Positions 19,471 to 28,089 of a stretch of DNA of 64,000 nucleotides are shown piece after piece. This DNA comes from Paenibacillus sp. PAMC 26794 (lineage in GTDB: Bacteria > Bacillota > Bacilli > Paenibacillales > Paenibacillaceae). The stretch's first letter is position 1. Every line of letters begins with the position of its first letter. The notes below the pieces were generated by a model. The model saw only the letters and a program-made list of their open reading frames with translations, was not told the DNA's origin and did not search any database. Location: NCBI RefSeq assembly GCF_000316035.1, contig NZ_ANHX01000002.1:124001-188000 (forward strand), written 5' to 3'. A program made the translations under genes and the position numbers.

Positions 19471-19539
19471 CGCAGTGTAGACGGGATAGTTGGTTAAAAA
19501 GAGAGTTAGATGAAGATATATACCCTTCACCTTGCAAGC

Positions 19540-19574
19540 AAAACAGACCTTGATCGCAGGATCAGGTCTGTTTT
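19540..19574. terminator. Bidirectional terminator after the sugar transporter operon
   Basis: AAAACAGACCTTGATC (19540-19555) pairs with GATCAGGTCTGTTTT (19560-19574), one base bulged, around a four-base loop. It lies between convergent genes. Confidence 0.8.
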
Positions 19575-19593
19575 GGCTGTATACACAACTTTT

Positions 19594-20964
19594 TTACATC
19601 AAGGCATCAAGGAAACGTGTGGCGATCCCAAAATAGATAAACAGGGACAAGATATCATTCAATGTGGTAATTAATGGGCCAGAGGCAACAGCCGGGTCGA
19701 CTTTGAAACGACTAAGCAGAAGCGGAATACAGGTACCGGTTAGTGTGCCAATGACAAGAGTGAGGAACAGAGATACCCCAATAATGGCGCCCAGTAGCCA
19801 GTCCCCTTGCCAGAAATAAGCGATGACAGTGATCAGCAATCCACAGACCAAGCCAATCATGGTGCCTACCTTGATCTCCCGACCAATCAGTGCGAGTACG
19901 GTGGCTTTGTCGAGTTTGCGTCCGATCAGTCCGCGTACCACAACAGCCAGAGACTGCGTTCCTGTGTTACCGGTCATACCTGCAATCATCGGCATGAAGA
20001 ATGCCAGTGCTACAACCTGATTCAATGTATCCTCGAAATAATCCACGATACTTCCCGAGATTAGGCCGATGAACAGTAATAGGATGAGCCAGGGAAGTCT
20101 GCGTCTGACGGCCACGAGTGGCTTGGTATCAAAGTCGATATCCTTGCTGCCACCCCCCATTTTGGCCAAATCTTCACTTGCTTCATCCATAATAATATCG
20201 ATGACATCATCCATCTGAATGATACCGCATAACCTGTGATTTTCATCCACCACCGGAAGTGCAATAAACTCATAACGCTGCAGAAGCTGTGCTGCTTCTT
20301 CCTGGTCCATATCTACCGTTGCATGGATCACCCGCCGGGTCATCAGTTCTTCAACCTGGGTCTTATCGTCAGCCAAGGCAAGGGATCGATAACTCACGAC
20401 ACCGACCAGTTTGCCTTCATTATCGGTTACATAGAGATAACTGGAGGCTGAGATATGCATGGTACCTTGCGATTGTCGTAAGGCTTCCTTGGCTGTCTCA
20501 TGAGCGAGCAGGGTCCGATATTGATCTGTCATGATGCGTCCTGCCGTTTCCGGCGGGTAATTAAGCACGGATCGGATAATGGCAGAGTGATCCAGATTCA
20601 TATTGGACAGCAATTCTTCTCTGCGTTTGGCGGGTAAATCGTGCATGAACCGGATCAGATCACTTTTGTCCATCTGCTGCATGACTTCAAGCGTTCGTTC
20701 CGGCCCAAGTCGTTCAAACAGTTGAATCTGTTCGTGCAGCTTCAGGGTCTCGGCGAGATCCGCCAGGGCATCGGGTTTGAACAGGAGCAGAAACCGATTG
20801 GTTTCTTCTTCAGGGAACTTTTTATATACAAGTGAGAGGTCGTAGGGATGCAGTTCTTTCACCAATGTATAGAAATCGGGAAGGTTCCGGGATTGCACAT
20901 GTTGCACGAGTTGTTCGGTGATCTCCTCCACAGAGAAATCTTTCTTAGTATGAGGTCCGTTCAT
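19594..20964 (-). CDS. mgtE: Magnesium transporter MgtE
   Basis: A 456-residue membrane protein. The N-terminal helical domain (about 20-130, with LFERLGPERTLEVMQQMD) is followed by two CBS domains (about 135-260, YLYVTDNEGKLVGVVSYRSL and FIALPVVDENHRLCGIIQMD) and a five-helix pore domain with the selectivity-filter motif MTGNTGTQSL. This is the full MgtE layout; the cytoplasmic domains gate Mg2+ entry. The 188-base upstream region shows no M-box Mg2+ riboswitch that I could recognise. Confidence 0.95.
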   Translation of the reverse strand: MNGPHTKKDFSVEEITEQLVQHVQSRNLPDFYTLVKELHPYDLSLVYKKFPEEETNRFLLLFKPDALADLAETLKLHEQIQLFERLGPERTLEVMQQMDKSDLIRFMHDLPAKRREELLSNMNLDHSAIIRSVLNYPPETAGRIMTDQYRTLLAHETAKEALRQSQGTMHISASSYLYVTDNEGKLVGVVSYRSLALADDKTQVEELMTRRVIHATVDMDQEEAAQLLQRYEFIALPVVDENHRLCGIIQMDDVIDIIMDEASEDLAKMGGGSKDIDFDTKPLVAVRRRLPWLILLLFIGLISGSIVDYFEDTLNQVVALAFFMPMIAGMTGNTGTQSLAVVVRGLIGRKLDKATVLALIGREIKVGTMIGLVCGLLITVIAYFWQGDWLLGAIIGVSLFLTLVIGTLTGTCIPLLLSRFKVDPAVASGPLITTLNDILSLFIYFGIATRFLDALM

Positions 20965-21152
20965 ATCGACACTCCTTTCTGAATGGTCAACTTCATATTT
21001 TTAAACGGAATGGGTTGAAAGTCAAACAACGAATGGGAAAAGGGAGCGCCAAAATGATATTGTAATCTTGCTCACCCATTCGATACGGGCTTACAAACGA
21101 GCGCTGCAAGGATATAATTATTGTATAGGAACAGACGAGGAGGACAGGGCTA

Positions 21153-21857
21153 GTGGAAGCAGATATCAGAACACAATTGCTCAGCCTGGTTGAGCCGGAG
21201 TATCAGAAATTCTCGGCTGCGCTTATTCCCAACATCACGAATGTACTAGGTGTTAGGTTACCAGCCTTACGAAAAATTGCCAAGCAACTTGCCGCCGGGG
21301 ACTGGCGCACGTATCTGGAAACGGCAGAGGATGAATATTTTGAAGAAGTGATGTTGCAAGCAATGGTCATTGGACATGTACAGGCTGATCTGGACGAGCT
21401 GTTAAAGGCTATTGAAACATTTGTACCGAAGATTGACAATTGGTCGGTGTGCGACAGCTTCTGTGCGGGACTGAAATATACGAAGGTGCATTCGGAGCCC
21501 ATGTGGGCGTTCTTGCAGCCCTATCTGAGATCAGATCAGGAATATGAAATCCGGTTTGGTGTGGTAATGCTGTTGAATTTTTATCTGAATGAGAGATATA
21601 TCGATCAGGTTCTATCTGCATTGGATCAGATTAGGCACGAGGCGTATTATGTGAAAATGGCAGTTGCTTGGGCCATCTCAATGGCTTATGTGAAACAACC
21701 TGAAGTGACCATGCGTTATCTGCACCATAATAGCCTGGACGATTTTACGTATAATAAGGCACTTCAGAAAATCACGGAATCTTATCGCGTGGATCCAGAG
21801 AGCAAGCAAATGATCCGCAGTATGAAACGTAAGGTGAAGAAGCAGATTACCTCCTAG
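21153..21857 (+). CDS. DNA alkylation repair protein (AlkD-like HEAT-repeat glycosylase)
   Basis: A 234-residue, all-helical protein with a GTG start preceded by GAGGAGGACAG. LGVRLPALRKIAKQL near the N-terminus, followed by VIGHVQADLDELL, DNWSVCDSFCAGLK and YVKMAVAWAISMAYVK, matches the AlkD/DNA_alkylation family. These monofunctional glycosylases remove alkylated purines without base flipping. It is followed 42 bases later by an alkyltransferase gene, so the two form a small alkylation-repair unit. Confidence 0.85.
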   Translation: MEADIRTQLLSLVEPEYQKFSAALIPNITNVLGVRLPALRKIAKQLAAGDWRTYLETAEDEYFEEVMLQAMVIGHVQADLDELLKAIETFVPKIDNWSVCDSFCAGLKYTKVHSEPMWAFLQPYLRSDQEYEIRFGVVMLLNFYLNERYIDQVLSALDQIRHEAYYVKMAVAWAISMAYVKQPEVTMRYLHHNSLDDFTYNKALQKITESYRVDPESKQMIRSMKRKVKKQITS

Positions 21858-21899
21858 TTCTAGCATTAAGCATTCCACCAGGGAGAGGGCGGTAAACGA

Positions 21900-22454
21900 A
21901 TGAGAAAAAAGTTGATGTACACTACGATGCAGTTGGACGGTCGTCCATGGGTGCTGCTCGCTACGGAACAGGGATTGTGCCGAGTGGTCATGCCCAACGA
22001 AACACTGGAGGACTGGAACGGCTGGATACAGAAAGTTGCACCTGGCGTGGAACTGGAAGAGAACGAACATGCTCTGAAACAAACAGGTATGATGGATTGG
22101 TTGCAGTCCTATTTTGCAGGAGAATCGATGGCTTATACAGATACCATCCCACTGGACTTGATCGGAACGAACTTCCAACAGGAGGTATGGAGAGAGCTAG
22201 GGCGTGTGCCTTATGGTGAAATTCGTACCTATGGTGACATAGCTGCTGCGATTGGAAGACCATCGGCTGTGCGCGCAGTTGGGGCTGCAAATGGAGCTAA
22301 TCCAATTCCAGTTTTGTTACCCTGCCACCGCATTATAGGGGCTAATCGCAAGCTGACCGGGTTCCGTGGAGGCCTGGAGATGAAGCGCAGACTGCTGGAT
22401 ATCGAACAGATTGAAGGCGTGACCGATGGAGGGCATGCGCGGTTTCATTTTTAA
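21900..22454 (+). CDS. ogt: Methylated-DNA--protein-cysteine methyltransferase
   Basis: A 184-residue protein. The active-site motif PCHRIIG, preceded by ANPIPVLL, holds the acceptor Cys; TNFQQEVWRELGRVPYGEIRTY and IAAAIGRPSAVRAVGAANG are the conserved wing and helix of the MGMT domain, and the N-terminal 75 residues form the usual partner domain. It removes methyl groups from O6-methylguanine stoichiometrically. It probably shares a transcript with the AlkD-like gene. Confidence 0.93.
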   Translation: MRKKLMYTTMQLDGRPWVLLATEQGLCRVVMPNETLEDWNGWIQKVAPGVELEENEHALKQTGMMDWLQSYFAGESMAYTDTIPLDLIGTNFQQEVWRELGRVPYGEIRTYGDIAAAIGRPSAVRAVGAANGANPIPVLLPCHRIIGANRKLTGFRGGLEMKRRLLDIEQIEGVTDGGHARFHF

Positions 22455-22487
22455 TAGACTCGCGTAATCAAGAAAATTAAGATGATT

Positions 22488-22522
22488 GCACAGGGCAGGC
22501 ACGTATTGTGCCTGTTTTGTGC
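22488..22522 (+). terminator. Terminator after the alkylation-repair genes
   Basis: CAGGCAC (22496-22502) pairs with GTGCCTG (22508-22514) around five bases, followed by TTTTG; GCACA and TGTGC extend the stem outward. Confidence 0.75.
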
Positions 22523-22672
22523 ATGTATTAATGTAGCGTAATACAAACGTTCCGCATATGGAACACCAACGTTTTACGTATTTTTGCCCAGTAAACCCTT
22601 ATGGTACCATGGTGTAATAAATAATTAGATGCATGATGTACGAAAAAACGGACTGAAAAGAGGGATGACATG

Positions 22673-23899
22673 ATGAAGCAGGCTTATTGGTTAACAAACG
22701 TGACTGTGGAGCGGAGTTATGTTCGGGAGGGAGAACAGGTGATGGGGACACGGACAAGCCCCGCTCATCTGCGGATTGAAGATGGATTGATCGCGGAGAT
22801 TGTGGAAGGAAACAACCCGTTGTCTAGCGATCTACCACAAGTAGATGGCAAGGGACTTCTGTTGTTGCCTTCGTTCGAGGAGGCACATATTCATCTGGAT
22901 AAAACCTACTACGATGGGCCGTGGACAGCCGTTAAGCGTATCTCCAGTATTTTCGAACGTATTGAAGAAGAGAAGGTTCTGTTGCCCAAGCTGCTACCAG
23001 ATGCGAAGCGTCAAGCAGAGAGTATTCTGACCTTGATCCAGGGGTACGGCTCCACTCATGTACGTAGTCATTGCAATATTGAACCCGTCAGTGGCTTGAA
23101 AAGACTGGAAGCGACGCGGCAGGCTCTGGAATCATTTTCGGGAAAAATCTCTTCGGAGATCGTGGCTTTCCCGCAGCATGGACTGCTTCGCTCCCATTCA
23201 GTGGAGCTTATGGGCCTAGCGATGAAGGAAGGGGCAACACATGTGGGCGGACTTGATCCTCATACAGTGGACGAACAGATTGAGAAATCACTGAACGCCA
23301 TGGTTGAACTGGCTGTTCAGCACCAGGCGGGCATCGATATTCATCTGCATGATGGCGGGCAGGCTGGCAAACAAACGCTGTTGGAACTCGCAAATCTGAC
23401 CGAAGCAGCAGGGCTTCAGGGTAAAGTTACGGTAAGTCATGCGTTCTGGTTCGCCCGCGCAGAGCAGCAGGAAGCAGAAGATATGGCGCAGCGAATGGCC
23501 TCGCTTGGGATGAGCATTGCTTCCACGGTGCCCATTGGCAGAACGATGATGCCTCTTCCCATGCTCCACCGTATGGGCGTGAACGTGAAGCTGGCCACAG
23601 ACAGCCTTACGGATCATTGGTCTCCTTTTGGCAATGGGGATATGCTTGAGAAAGCGGGACGCTTCGCAGAACTGTACGGATATAGTGACGAACTGTCCTT
23701 GTCTCAATCTTTGGCATGGGTAACAGGCGGTATTACACCGCTGGATTCACAAGGGGAACAAGTCTGGCCGAAGGTAGGAGACACCGCGAGTTTTGTATTG
23801 GTGCATGCGAGTTGTTCGGCGGAAGCCGTTGCGCGGCGATCTGCGCGGCAAGCCGTATGGTATAAGGGGGAATTGGTCAGCGGATCAACAGCGGATTGA
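22673..23899 (+). CDS. Cytosine-deaminase-like metal-dependent amidohydrolase
   Basis: About 408 residues; an adjacent ATG at 22670 is equally possible. Metal-binding motifs of the amidohydrolase superfamily are present in order: EEAHIHLDKTYY, HVRSHCNIEPV, DIHLHDGG, VSHAFWF and LATDSLTDHWSPFGNGD. The pattern follows CodA (cytosine deaminase), including the final Asp and the WxPFG-like segment. The substrate may be cytosine, a pterin or another cyclic amidine; sequence alone does not decide. It is single, flanked by terminators. Confidence 0.82.
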   Translation: MKQAYWLTNVTVERSYVREGEQVMGTRTSPAHLRIEDGLIAEIVEGNNPLSSDLPQVDGKGLLLLPSFEEAHIHLDKTYYDGPWTAVKRISSIFERIEEEKVLLPKLLPDAKRQAESILTLIQGYGSTHVRSHCNIEPVSGLKRLEATRQALESFSGKISSEIVAFPQHGLLRSHSVELMGLAMKEGATHVGGLDPHTVDEQIEKSLNAMVELAVQHQAGIDIHLHDGGQAGKQTLLELANLTEAAGLQGKVTVSHAFWFARAEQQEAEDMAQRMASLGMSIASTVPIGRTMMPLPMLHRMGVNVKLATDSLTDHWSPFGNGDMLEKAGRFAELYGYSDELSLSQSLAWVTGGITPLDSQGEQVWPKVGDTASFVLVHASCSAEAVARRSARQAVWYKGELVSGSTAD

Positions 23900-23919
23900 G
23901 GAAAATAGAGCGGGTGCAG

Positions 23920-23940
23920 CCACGGGAAACCGTGGTTTTT
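23920..23940 (+). terminator. Terminator after the amidohydrolase gene
   Basis: CCACGG-GAAA-CCGTGG (23920-23935) with a stable GNRA-type tetraloop, then five T. Confidence 0.85.
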
Positions 23941-24026
23941 GGCATGGGAGAAAAAGAGGAAATAACTGTTCGCATATACCACATTTTGGGTTATGATGGA
24001 CGTAGTTAATGAAGGGAGCAATACGA

Positions 24027-24437
24027 ATGAAGATTGAATATGCAACAGAAGCTGACTACGACTATATCATTGAAAGAGATCGGCATATCCATCCTCCACT
24101 TGTGAAAACGAAGATTTCTGAGAAAGAAATATTCATCCTATGGGACGAGGACGAGGGATCAAGAGTTGGATGGATGAGGTACGGTTACTTTTGGGACAAC
24201 CTTCCCTTCATGAATATGATCTGGATTGATGAACCCTATCGAAACGGCGGATATGGCAAAAAAGTCGTGCATCACTGGGAAAATCTAATGAAGCAACAAG
24301 GCTTCGATACGGTGATGACTTCAACGCAATCAGACGAACATGCCCAACACTTCTATCGAAAGCTGGGCTATGTTGACGCAGGGGCTCTGTTGCTGGATAC
24401 ACAACCTTTGGAGATTATATTGATCAAGAAAATCTAG
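24027..24437 (+). CDS. GNAT-family N-acetyltransferase
   Basis: A 136-residue protein starting MKIEYATEADYDYI, with AAGGGAG upstream; an ATG six codons earlier lacks a ribosome site. The acetyl-CoA loop PYRNGGYGKKVVHHW and the C-terminal TQSDEHAQHFYRKLGYVDAG are classic GNAT motifs. The acceptor is unknown. It is the first gene of a long same-strand run of short accessory genes. Confidence 0.85.
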   Translation: MKIEYATEADYDYIIERDRHIHPPLVKTKISEKEIFILWDEDEGSRVGWMRYGYFWDNLPFMNMIWIDEPYRNGGYGKKVVHHWENLMKQQGFDTVMTSTQSDEHAQHFYRKLGYVDAGALLLDTQPLEIILIKKI

Positions 24438-24467
24438 TAATAAGCTAGGTTTCAAGGAGAGAGGATT

Positions 24468-24923
24468 GTGGATATGGAGCAAGTGACGCTACAACCTGTA
24501 ACCAAAGAAAATGAACTCGAGTGCATCAACCTTAAACCGCGGGAAGATCAGCTGGATTTGGTAGCTAGCAATGCGGATTCATTGATCCATGCGACGAAGG
24601 AAATTACGTCCAAGCCATACGGCATTTTGGCAGAGGATCAGATGGTCGGTTTTATTTTATTTGATAACGAGATCTACAATGACGGGTATTACTGAATTCT
24701 GCGCTTCATGATTGATGAGAAGTACCAGGGGAAGGGTTACGGTAAACTTGCCATTCAAGAAGTGGTTCGTATGTTGCAAGAGAGAAGTGACTGCCAGCAA
24801 ATCAGGGTATCCCATGTTCCACATAACATTGCGGCAAATGCGCTGTACAAACGTTGCGGATTTCAGGACACGGGTGAATTCGAGGACAACGGTGATATCA
24901 TTTTAAGTTATCAAGTGAGGTAA
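24468..24923 (+). pseudogene. GNAT acetyltransferase split by an in-frame stop codon
   Basis: One reading frame from the GTG/ATG at 24468/24474 to 24923 encodes a complete GNAT protein of about 150 residues but is interrupted by TGA at 24693-24695. The N-terminal half ends IYNDGYY and the other half resumes ILRFMIDEKYQGKGYGKLAI, carrying the acetyl-CoA loop and LYKRCGFQDTGEF. Spermidine-acetyltransferase-like relatives usually have a Trp at the stop position, so a TGG to TGA change is the simplest explanation. GGAGAGAGG precedes the start. It could also be a sequencing error. Confidence 0.8.
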
Positions 24924-24940
24924 CAGGGAGGGGAAGCTTG

Positions 24941-25369
24941 ATGATAAGAGAGGCAGAAGCTAGGGATGCAGCGGTTATTGAAAGGCTGTATACAGAGTTA
25001 TTGCCGAACAACTTAAACACGAAGGTACTGGCAGAACGGATTGAAGAGGTTCGGAATAACCCAAACAGTTTCTTGTTTGTGTATGAGATGGGTGATCAGG
25101 TGATCGGCACGGCTCATTTACATATTTGTCTGGATGCTTTGGTGGAAAATAGACCATTCGGCGTAGTTGAGCGGGTTATCATTACGGAACATGTGCAGAG
25201 CAAGGGATATGGATCTGAATTGATGAAACATATAGAGCATGTATGTGTGCAGAAAAATTGTATAAAGGTGTTTCTAACCAGCGGATCATCCAGAAACGAA
25301 GCACACCACTTTTATATGAAATTGGGGTACAACGGAGAATCCAGCAAGGCATTTAAAAAGTATTTATAA
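24941..25369 (+). CDS. GNAT-family N-acetyltransferase
   Basis: A 142-residue protein with GGGAGGGG ahead of the ATG at 24941. MIREAEARDAAVIERLY opens the fold. VERVIITEHVQSKGYGSELM is the acetyl-CoA-binding motif and SSRNEAHHFYMKLGYNGES the C-terminal signature. It lies 17 bases after the broken GNAT gene, possibly in one transcript. The substrate is unknown. Confidence 0.85.
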   Translation: MIREAEARDAAVIERLYTELLPNNLNTKVLAERIEEVRNNPNSFLFVYEMGDQVIGTAHLHICLDALVENRPFGVVERVIITEHVQSKGYGSELMKHIEHVCVQKNCIKVFLTSGSSRNEAHHFYMKLGYNGESSKAFKKYL

Positions 25370-25410
25370 CTTATAACATTCATCAAGGAAAAGGAAGTAG
25401 AAGCAAAGAA

Positions 25411-26124
25411 ATGAAAGATTACAAACATCCGGTTCAAGATCTCCGACTCATCTTTACCTTGCTCGTGGCTACTCTTTGTTGTCTAGGTGTTGTGATGTAT
25501 TTACGTGACCAAACAGATACAAATATGTATCGATTTTTAAGCTGGGATATGTTCCTGGCATGGGTACCATTCATCATCTCATCCTGCATTAGATACATAT
25601 TTAATAAGAAATTAACCACAACGAGCATGATATGTATGGGGCTGATGTGTGGAGTATGGCTCTTTTTTCTGCCCAATGCGGCCTACCTTTTTACGGAGAT
25701 TCTGCATTCATTCAGATATTTTGATGCTCAAGGGGAGGTTAGATTTTGGGTTAATATTGATTTTTGGTATGGACTCACCCTGACGTTTGCCGTAGCGATC
25801 ATCGGATTGCTGCTCTCGACTTGTTCGATCATTCATATCCACCGCATGTTAAACAAATTAGTTAATAAGTACATTAGTATGATGGTTGTCGGCGTTATTT
25901 TGCTATTGAGCAGTATAGAGGTCTACATTGGCAGATTTAATCGGTGGAATTCGTGGGATGTATTATCCCGACCTGGGAAGATCTTTGTGGATCTTGTGAA
26001 TGATTTTAATGCAACGAACAGCATAATGGTTGAGTTTGTCGTCATTGTATTTACGGTTCAACTTTTTGGCTACGTTATCGTATCTTTGCTAACCTCAAGG
26101 TCTAGCAGTTCATCGACCAACTGA
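25411..26124 (+). CDS. DUF1361-family membrane protein
   Basis: A 237-residue protein with about six membrane helices. FLSWDMFLAWVPFIIS, WLFFLPNAAYLFTEILH and the late EVYIGRFNRWNSWD are the conserved stretches of DUF1361 proteins. The function of the family is unknown. The polar stretch RSSSSST ends the protein, just where a coding remnant begins in another frame. Confidence 0.8.
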   Translation: MKDYKHPVQDLRLIFTLLVATLCCLGVVMYLRDQTDTNMYRFLSWDMFLAWVPFIISSCIRYIFNKKLTTTSMICMGLMCGVWLFFLPNAAYLFTEILHSFRYFDAQGEVRFWVNIDFWYGLTLTFAVAIIGLLLSTCSIIHIHRMLNKLVNKYISMMVVGVILLLSSIEVYIGRFNRWNSWDVLSRPGKIFVDLVNDFNATNSIMVEFVVIVFTVQLFGYVIVSLLTSRSSSSSTN

Positions 26125-26267
26125 TATTGGAAACCGATCAGCCTGATCGGACGGAAATTCTCGAAGGGGCGTACCATTTGCTGACCAATGCGGATGTAAT
26201 CCACGGAGAAGAAGAATTAACGGGAAATTGGTTTTTGATGTTCACGGGGTGGCGTATAGAAAAATGA
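26106..26267 (+). pseudogene. C-terminal remnant of an unidentified gene
   Basis: A 53-codon frame without any start codon at its head (QFIDQLILETDQPDRTEILE ... WFLMFTGWRIEK, then stop) follows a stop codon at 26103-26105 and partly overlaps the end of the DUF1361 gene. Its composition and length look like a genuine protein C-terminus. It may derive from a methyltransferase-like gene, but I cannot assign it. The rest of the 186-base gap contains only the ribosome site of the next gene. Confidence 0.35.
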
Positions 26268-26310
26268 TTTGATTGCTTGCCATTTTATTAGAATTGAGGA
26301 GGAATGACGT

Positions 26311-27255
26311 ATGGGTTTAACCGAGTGGTCTACAGATATTCTTCAATATGATCTGTCGGATGAATATTCGATTCGCAAAGCAGATTTTGCCGAATGGGGA
26401 TTATATTGCACGGTTTATTATGATATGCGTTATGTCGGATTTTTCAGGGAAGAAGAGTTCAGTTCTTCCAAGATTAGTGCCTACTGGATTTACAAAGGGG
26501 AAAGCAAAATAGGTGGCGTGAGAATGGAGCCTAACCGGATGTATCATTTGTTTTTTATTCCGCCATTCCAGCAATGCTTTGAGGTATTGAAACTTCTGAA
26601 GCATAAATTATTACAGTGGTCGGATCGCACCAAACGCATTCTGACCTTTGAGATTCTTCCAGACCAAGTTGATCTATACGCAAGAGTTGGATTCTGGCCA
26701 GTGGAGTTCAGATGTCGCTGGATGCAGCGGCCTACAGATCATTTTGAAGTCGAATGGGATAGCAGGGTAACCGTGAAGAGTCCAGAGATTATTGAAAGTG
26801 AAACCGGCACTAGAAAATATGTGAATGAAGATGAGATTGCTCAATGTGACCTGGAGAGTTTTGCAGGAAGTCTTGAGGCTACACGAAGAAAACATACCAC
26901 GCTTGCAGATTTTATTCCAAATGATGACCCTAATTATACCAATGAGATTCTAACTCAAGCTTCCACCCTAGTATACGACAAGGAAACGGGACAGCTTATT
27001 GCAAATTGTCGCTTGTGCTTGCAAGATAATCAGGCTGCTGTATACAGTATCGGAGTACTGCCCGCCCATAGAGGCAGAGGTCTGGCTACACTGATGTTAC
27101 AGAGAGCATTAAATGAACTTAAGGGTAAGTATCCCGTTCTACGATTGTATGTGATGCAAGGAAATGATGCGGAGTCCGTGTATCTGAATCTGGGCTTTAT
27201 TCCGGGTGTGCAGGAGATTCAGACGATGTATATTCCTGAGGAGGAATCACAATGA
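26311..27255 (+). CDS. Large GNAT-family acetyltransferase
   Basis: A 314-residue protein with AGGAGG ahead of the ATG, about twice the single-domain GNAT length. The C-terminal half carries VYSIGVLPAHRGRGLATLML and VMQGNDAESVYLNLGFIPG, a complete acetyl-CoA-binding GNAT domain. The N-terminal half (for example WIYKGESKIGGVRMEPNRMY and YARVGFWPVEFR) looks like a second, degenerate GNAT fold, so a tandem GNAT arrangement is likely. The substrate is unknown. Confidence 0.75.
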   Translation: MGLTEWSTDILQYDLSDEYSIRKADFAEWGLYCTVYYDMRYVGFFREEEFSSSKISAYWIYKGESKIGGVRMEPNRMYHLFFIPPFQQCFEVLKLLKHKLLQWSDRTKRILTFEILPDQVDLYARVGFWPVEFRCRWMQRPTDHFEVEWDSRVTVKSPEIIESETGTRKYVNEDEIAQCDLESFAGSLEATRRKHTTLADFIPNDDPNYTNEILTQASTLVYDKETGQLIANCRLCLQDNQAAVYSIGVLPAHRGRGLATLMLQRALNELKGKYPVLRLYVMQGNDAESVYLNLGFIPGVQEIQTMYIPEEESQ

Positions 27256-27357
27256 AGGTTGCCATCTATTTTGAAGGCATTCCATGGAAATCAGTTGGAG
27301 AGAGAGGATTGTGAACGTTCGTAGAACGTGTTGTTGCTTTGGAAAGGAGAGATGTAC

Positions 27358-27507
27358 ATGGGAATGATCATTATGTTGGTGGTGTACCTGTTCCTCGGTA
27401 TTTATGTTGTGAAAGTTGGAATAGATAACTCCAAAAATAGCCAGCACACCAAAGAAATATTATCAGAGTTAATGGAAATTAAGGACCTATTGAAAGAGCG
27501 AAGGTAA
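27358..27507 (+). CDS. Small single-helix membrane protein (49 residues)
   Basis: GGAAAGGAGA eight bases ahead of the ATG is a very strong ribosome site. Residues 3-21 (MIIMLVVYLFLGIYVVKVG) form one membrane helix, followed by a charged amphipathic tail ending EIKDLLKERR. The frame ends 15 bases before the DinB-like gene. Small membrane proteins of this build are common in Paenibacillus; no function is known. Confidence 0.7.
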   Translation: MGMIIMLVVYLFLGIYVVKVGIDNSKNSQHTKEILSELMEIKDLLKERR

Positions 27508-27522
27508 AAAGGTGGGATGACT

Positions 27523-28029
27523 ATGATTTACGATTTACAAGGTGAAGCCAATATGGAGCCTATTGTGGGAATGTTATTTTCCGCAGTAACAGAGAATAGC
27601 CAGCGACTCAAATCGATTACTGAGGGGATGTCGCAAGAAGAGGTAGATTACAAAGGGGAACAGAACCAATCTAATAGTACAGCTCAATTAATACGGCATA
27701 TTACGTTCGTTGATATGAATTGGGTTTATAGAATAAAGGGATCTGTCCTTCCTCAGCCATTAATAGAGCAATATGGTCCTATGATCGATGAAAATAATAG
27801 ACTTCCGCTGGTTCAAGGTGTGTCACGTGACACACTTATCTCTCAATATGAGGAGGATGTATTAACCCTTCTGAAAGAAACATGCACACAAGTAGCAGAT
27901 GCTGACCTAGATCGAGTAGTTACTTTTGGACATCAGAACGAAAAGCAAGCTACGATACGTTGGGGGTTATGGCATATGGCTGACCATAACCGTTATCATC
28001 AAGCTCATATTAATCAGCTAAGAAGATGA
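27523..28029 (+). CDS. DinB/DUF664-family protein
   Basis: A 168-residue helical protein. AAGGTGGG seven bases before the ATG at 27523 favours that start over the ATG two codons earlier. Metal-ligand histidines of the DinB four-helix bundle are seen in LIRHITFVDMNW and LWHMADHNRYHQAHINQL. Members include thiol-dependent enzymes and DNA-damage-inducible proteins; the role here is unknown. Confidence 0.8.
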   Translation: MIYDLQGEANMEPIVGMLFSAVTENSQRLKSITEGMSQEEVDYKGEQNQSNSTAQLIRHITFVDMNWVYRIKGSVLPQPLIEQYGPMIDENNRLPLVQGVSRDTLISQYEEDVLTLLKETCTQVADADLDRVVTFGHQNEKQATIRWGLWHMADHNRYHQAHINQLRR

Positions 28030-28089
28030 TTCCAAACACAAAATGATTGCTAACACATAGACAGGTCTATCTTCTAATACCAGATCTGA

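Noticed and set aside
20965..21152. M-box riboswitch upstream of mgtE
   Set aside because: The divergent region is short and none of the conserved M-box core segments was recognised.
27252..27314. 20-codon frame overlapping the stop of the large GNAT gene (ATGA)
   Set aside because: Too short, no family resemblance, and followed closely by a better supported small gene with its own ribosome site.
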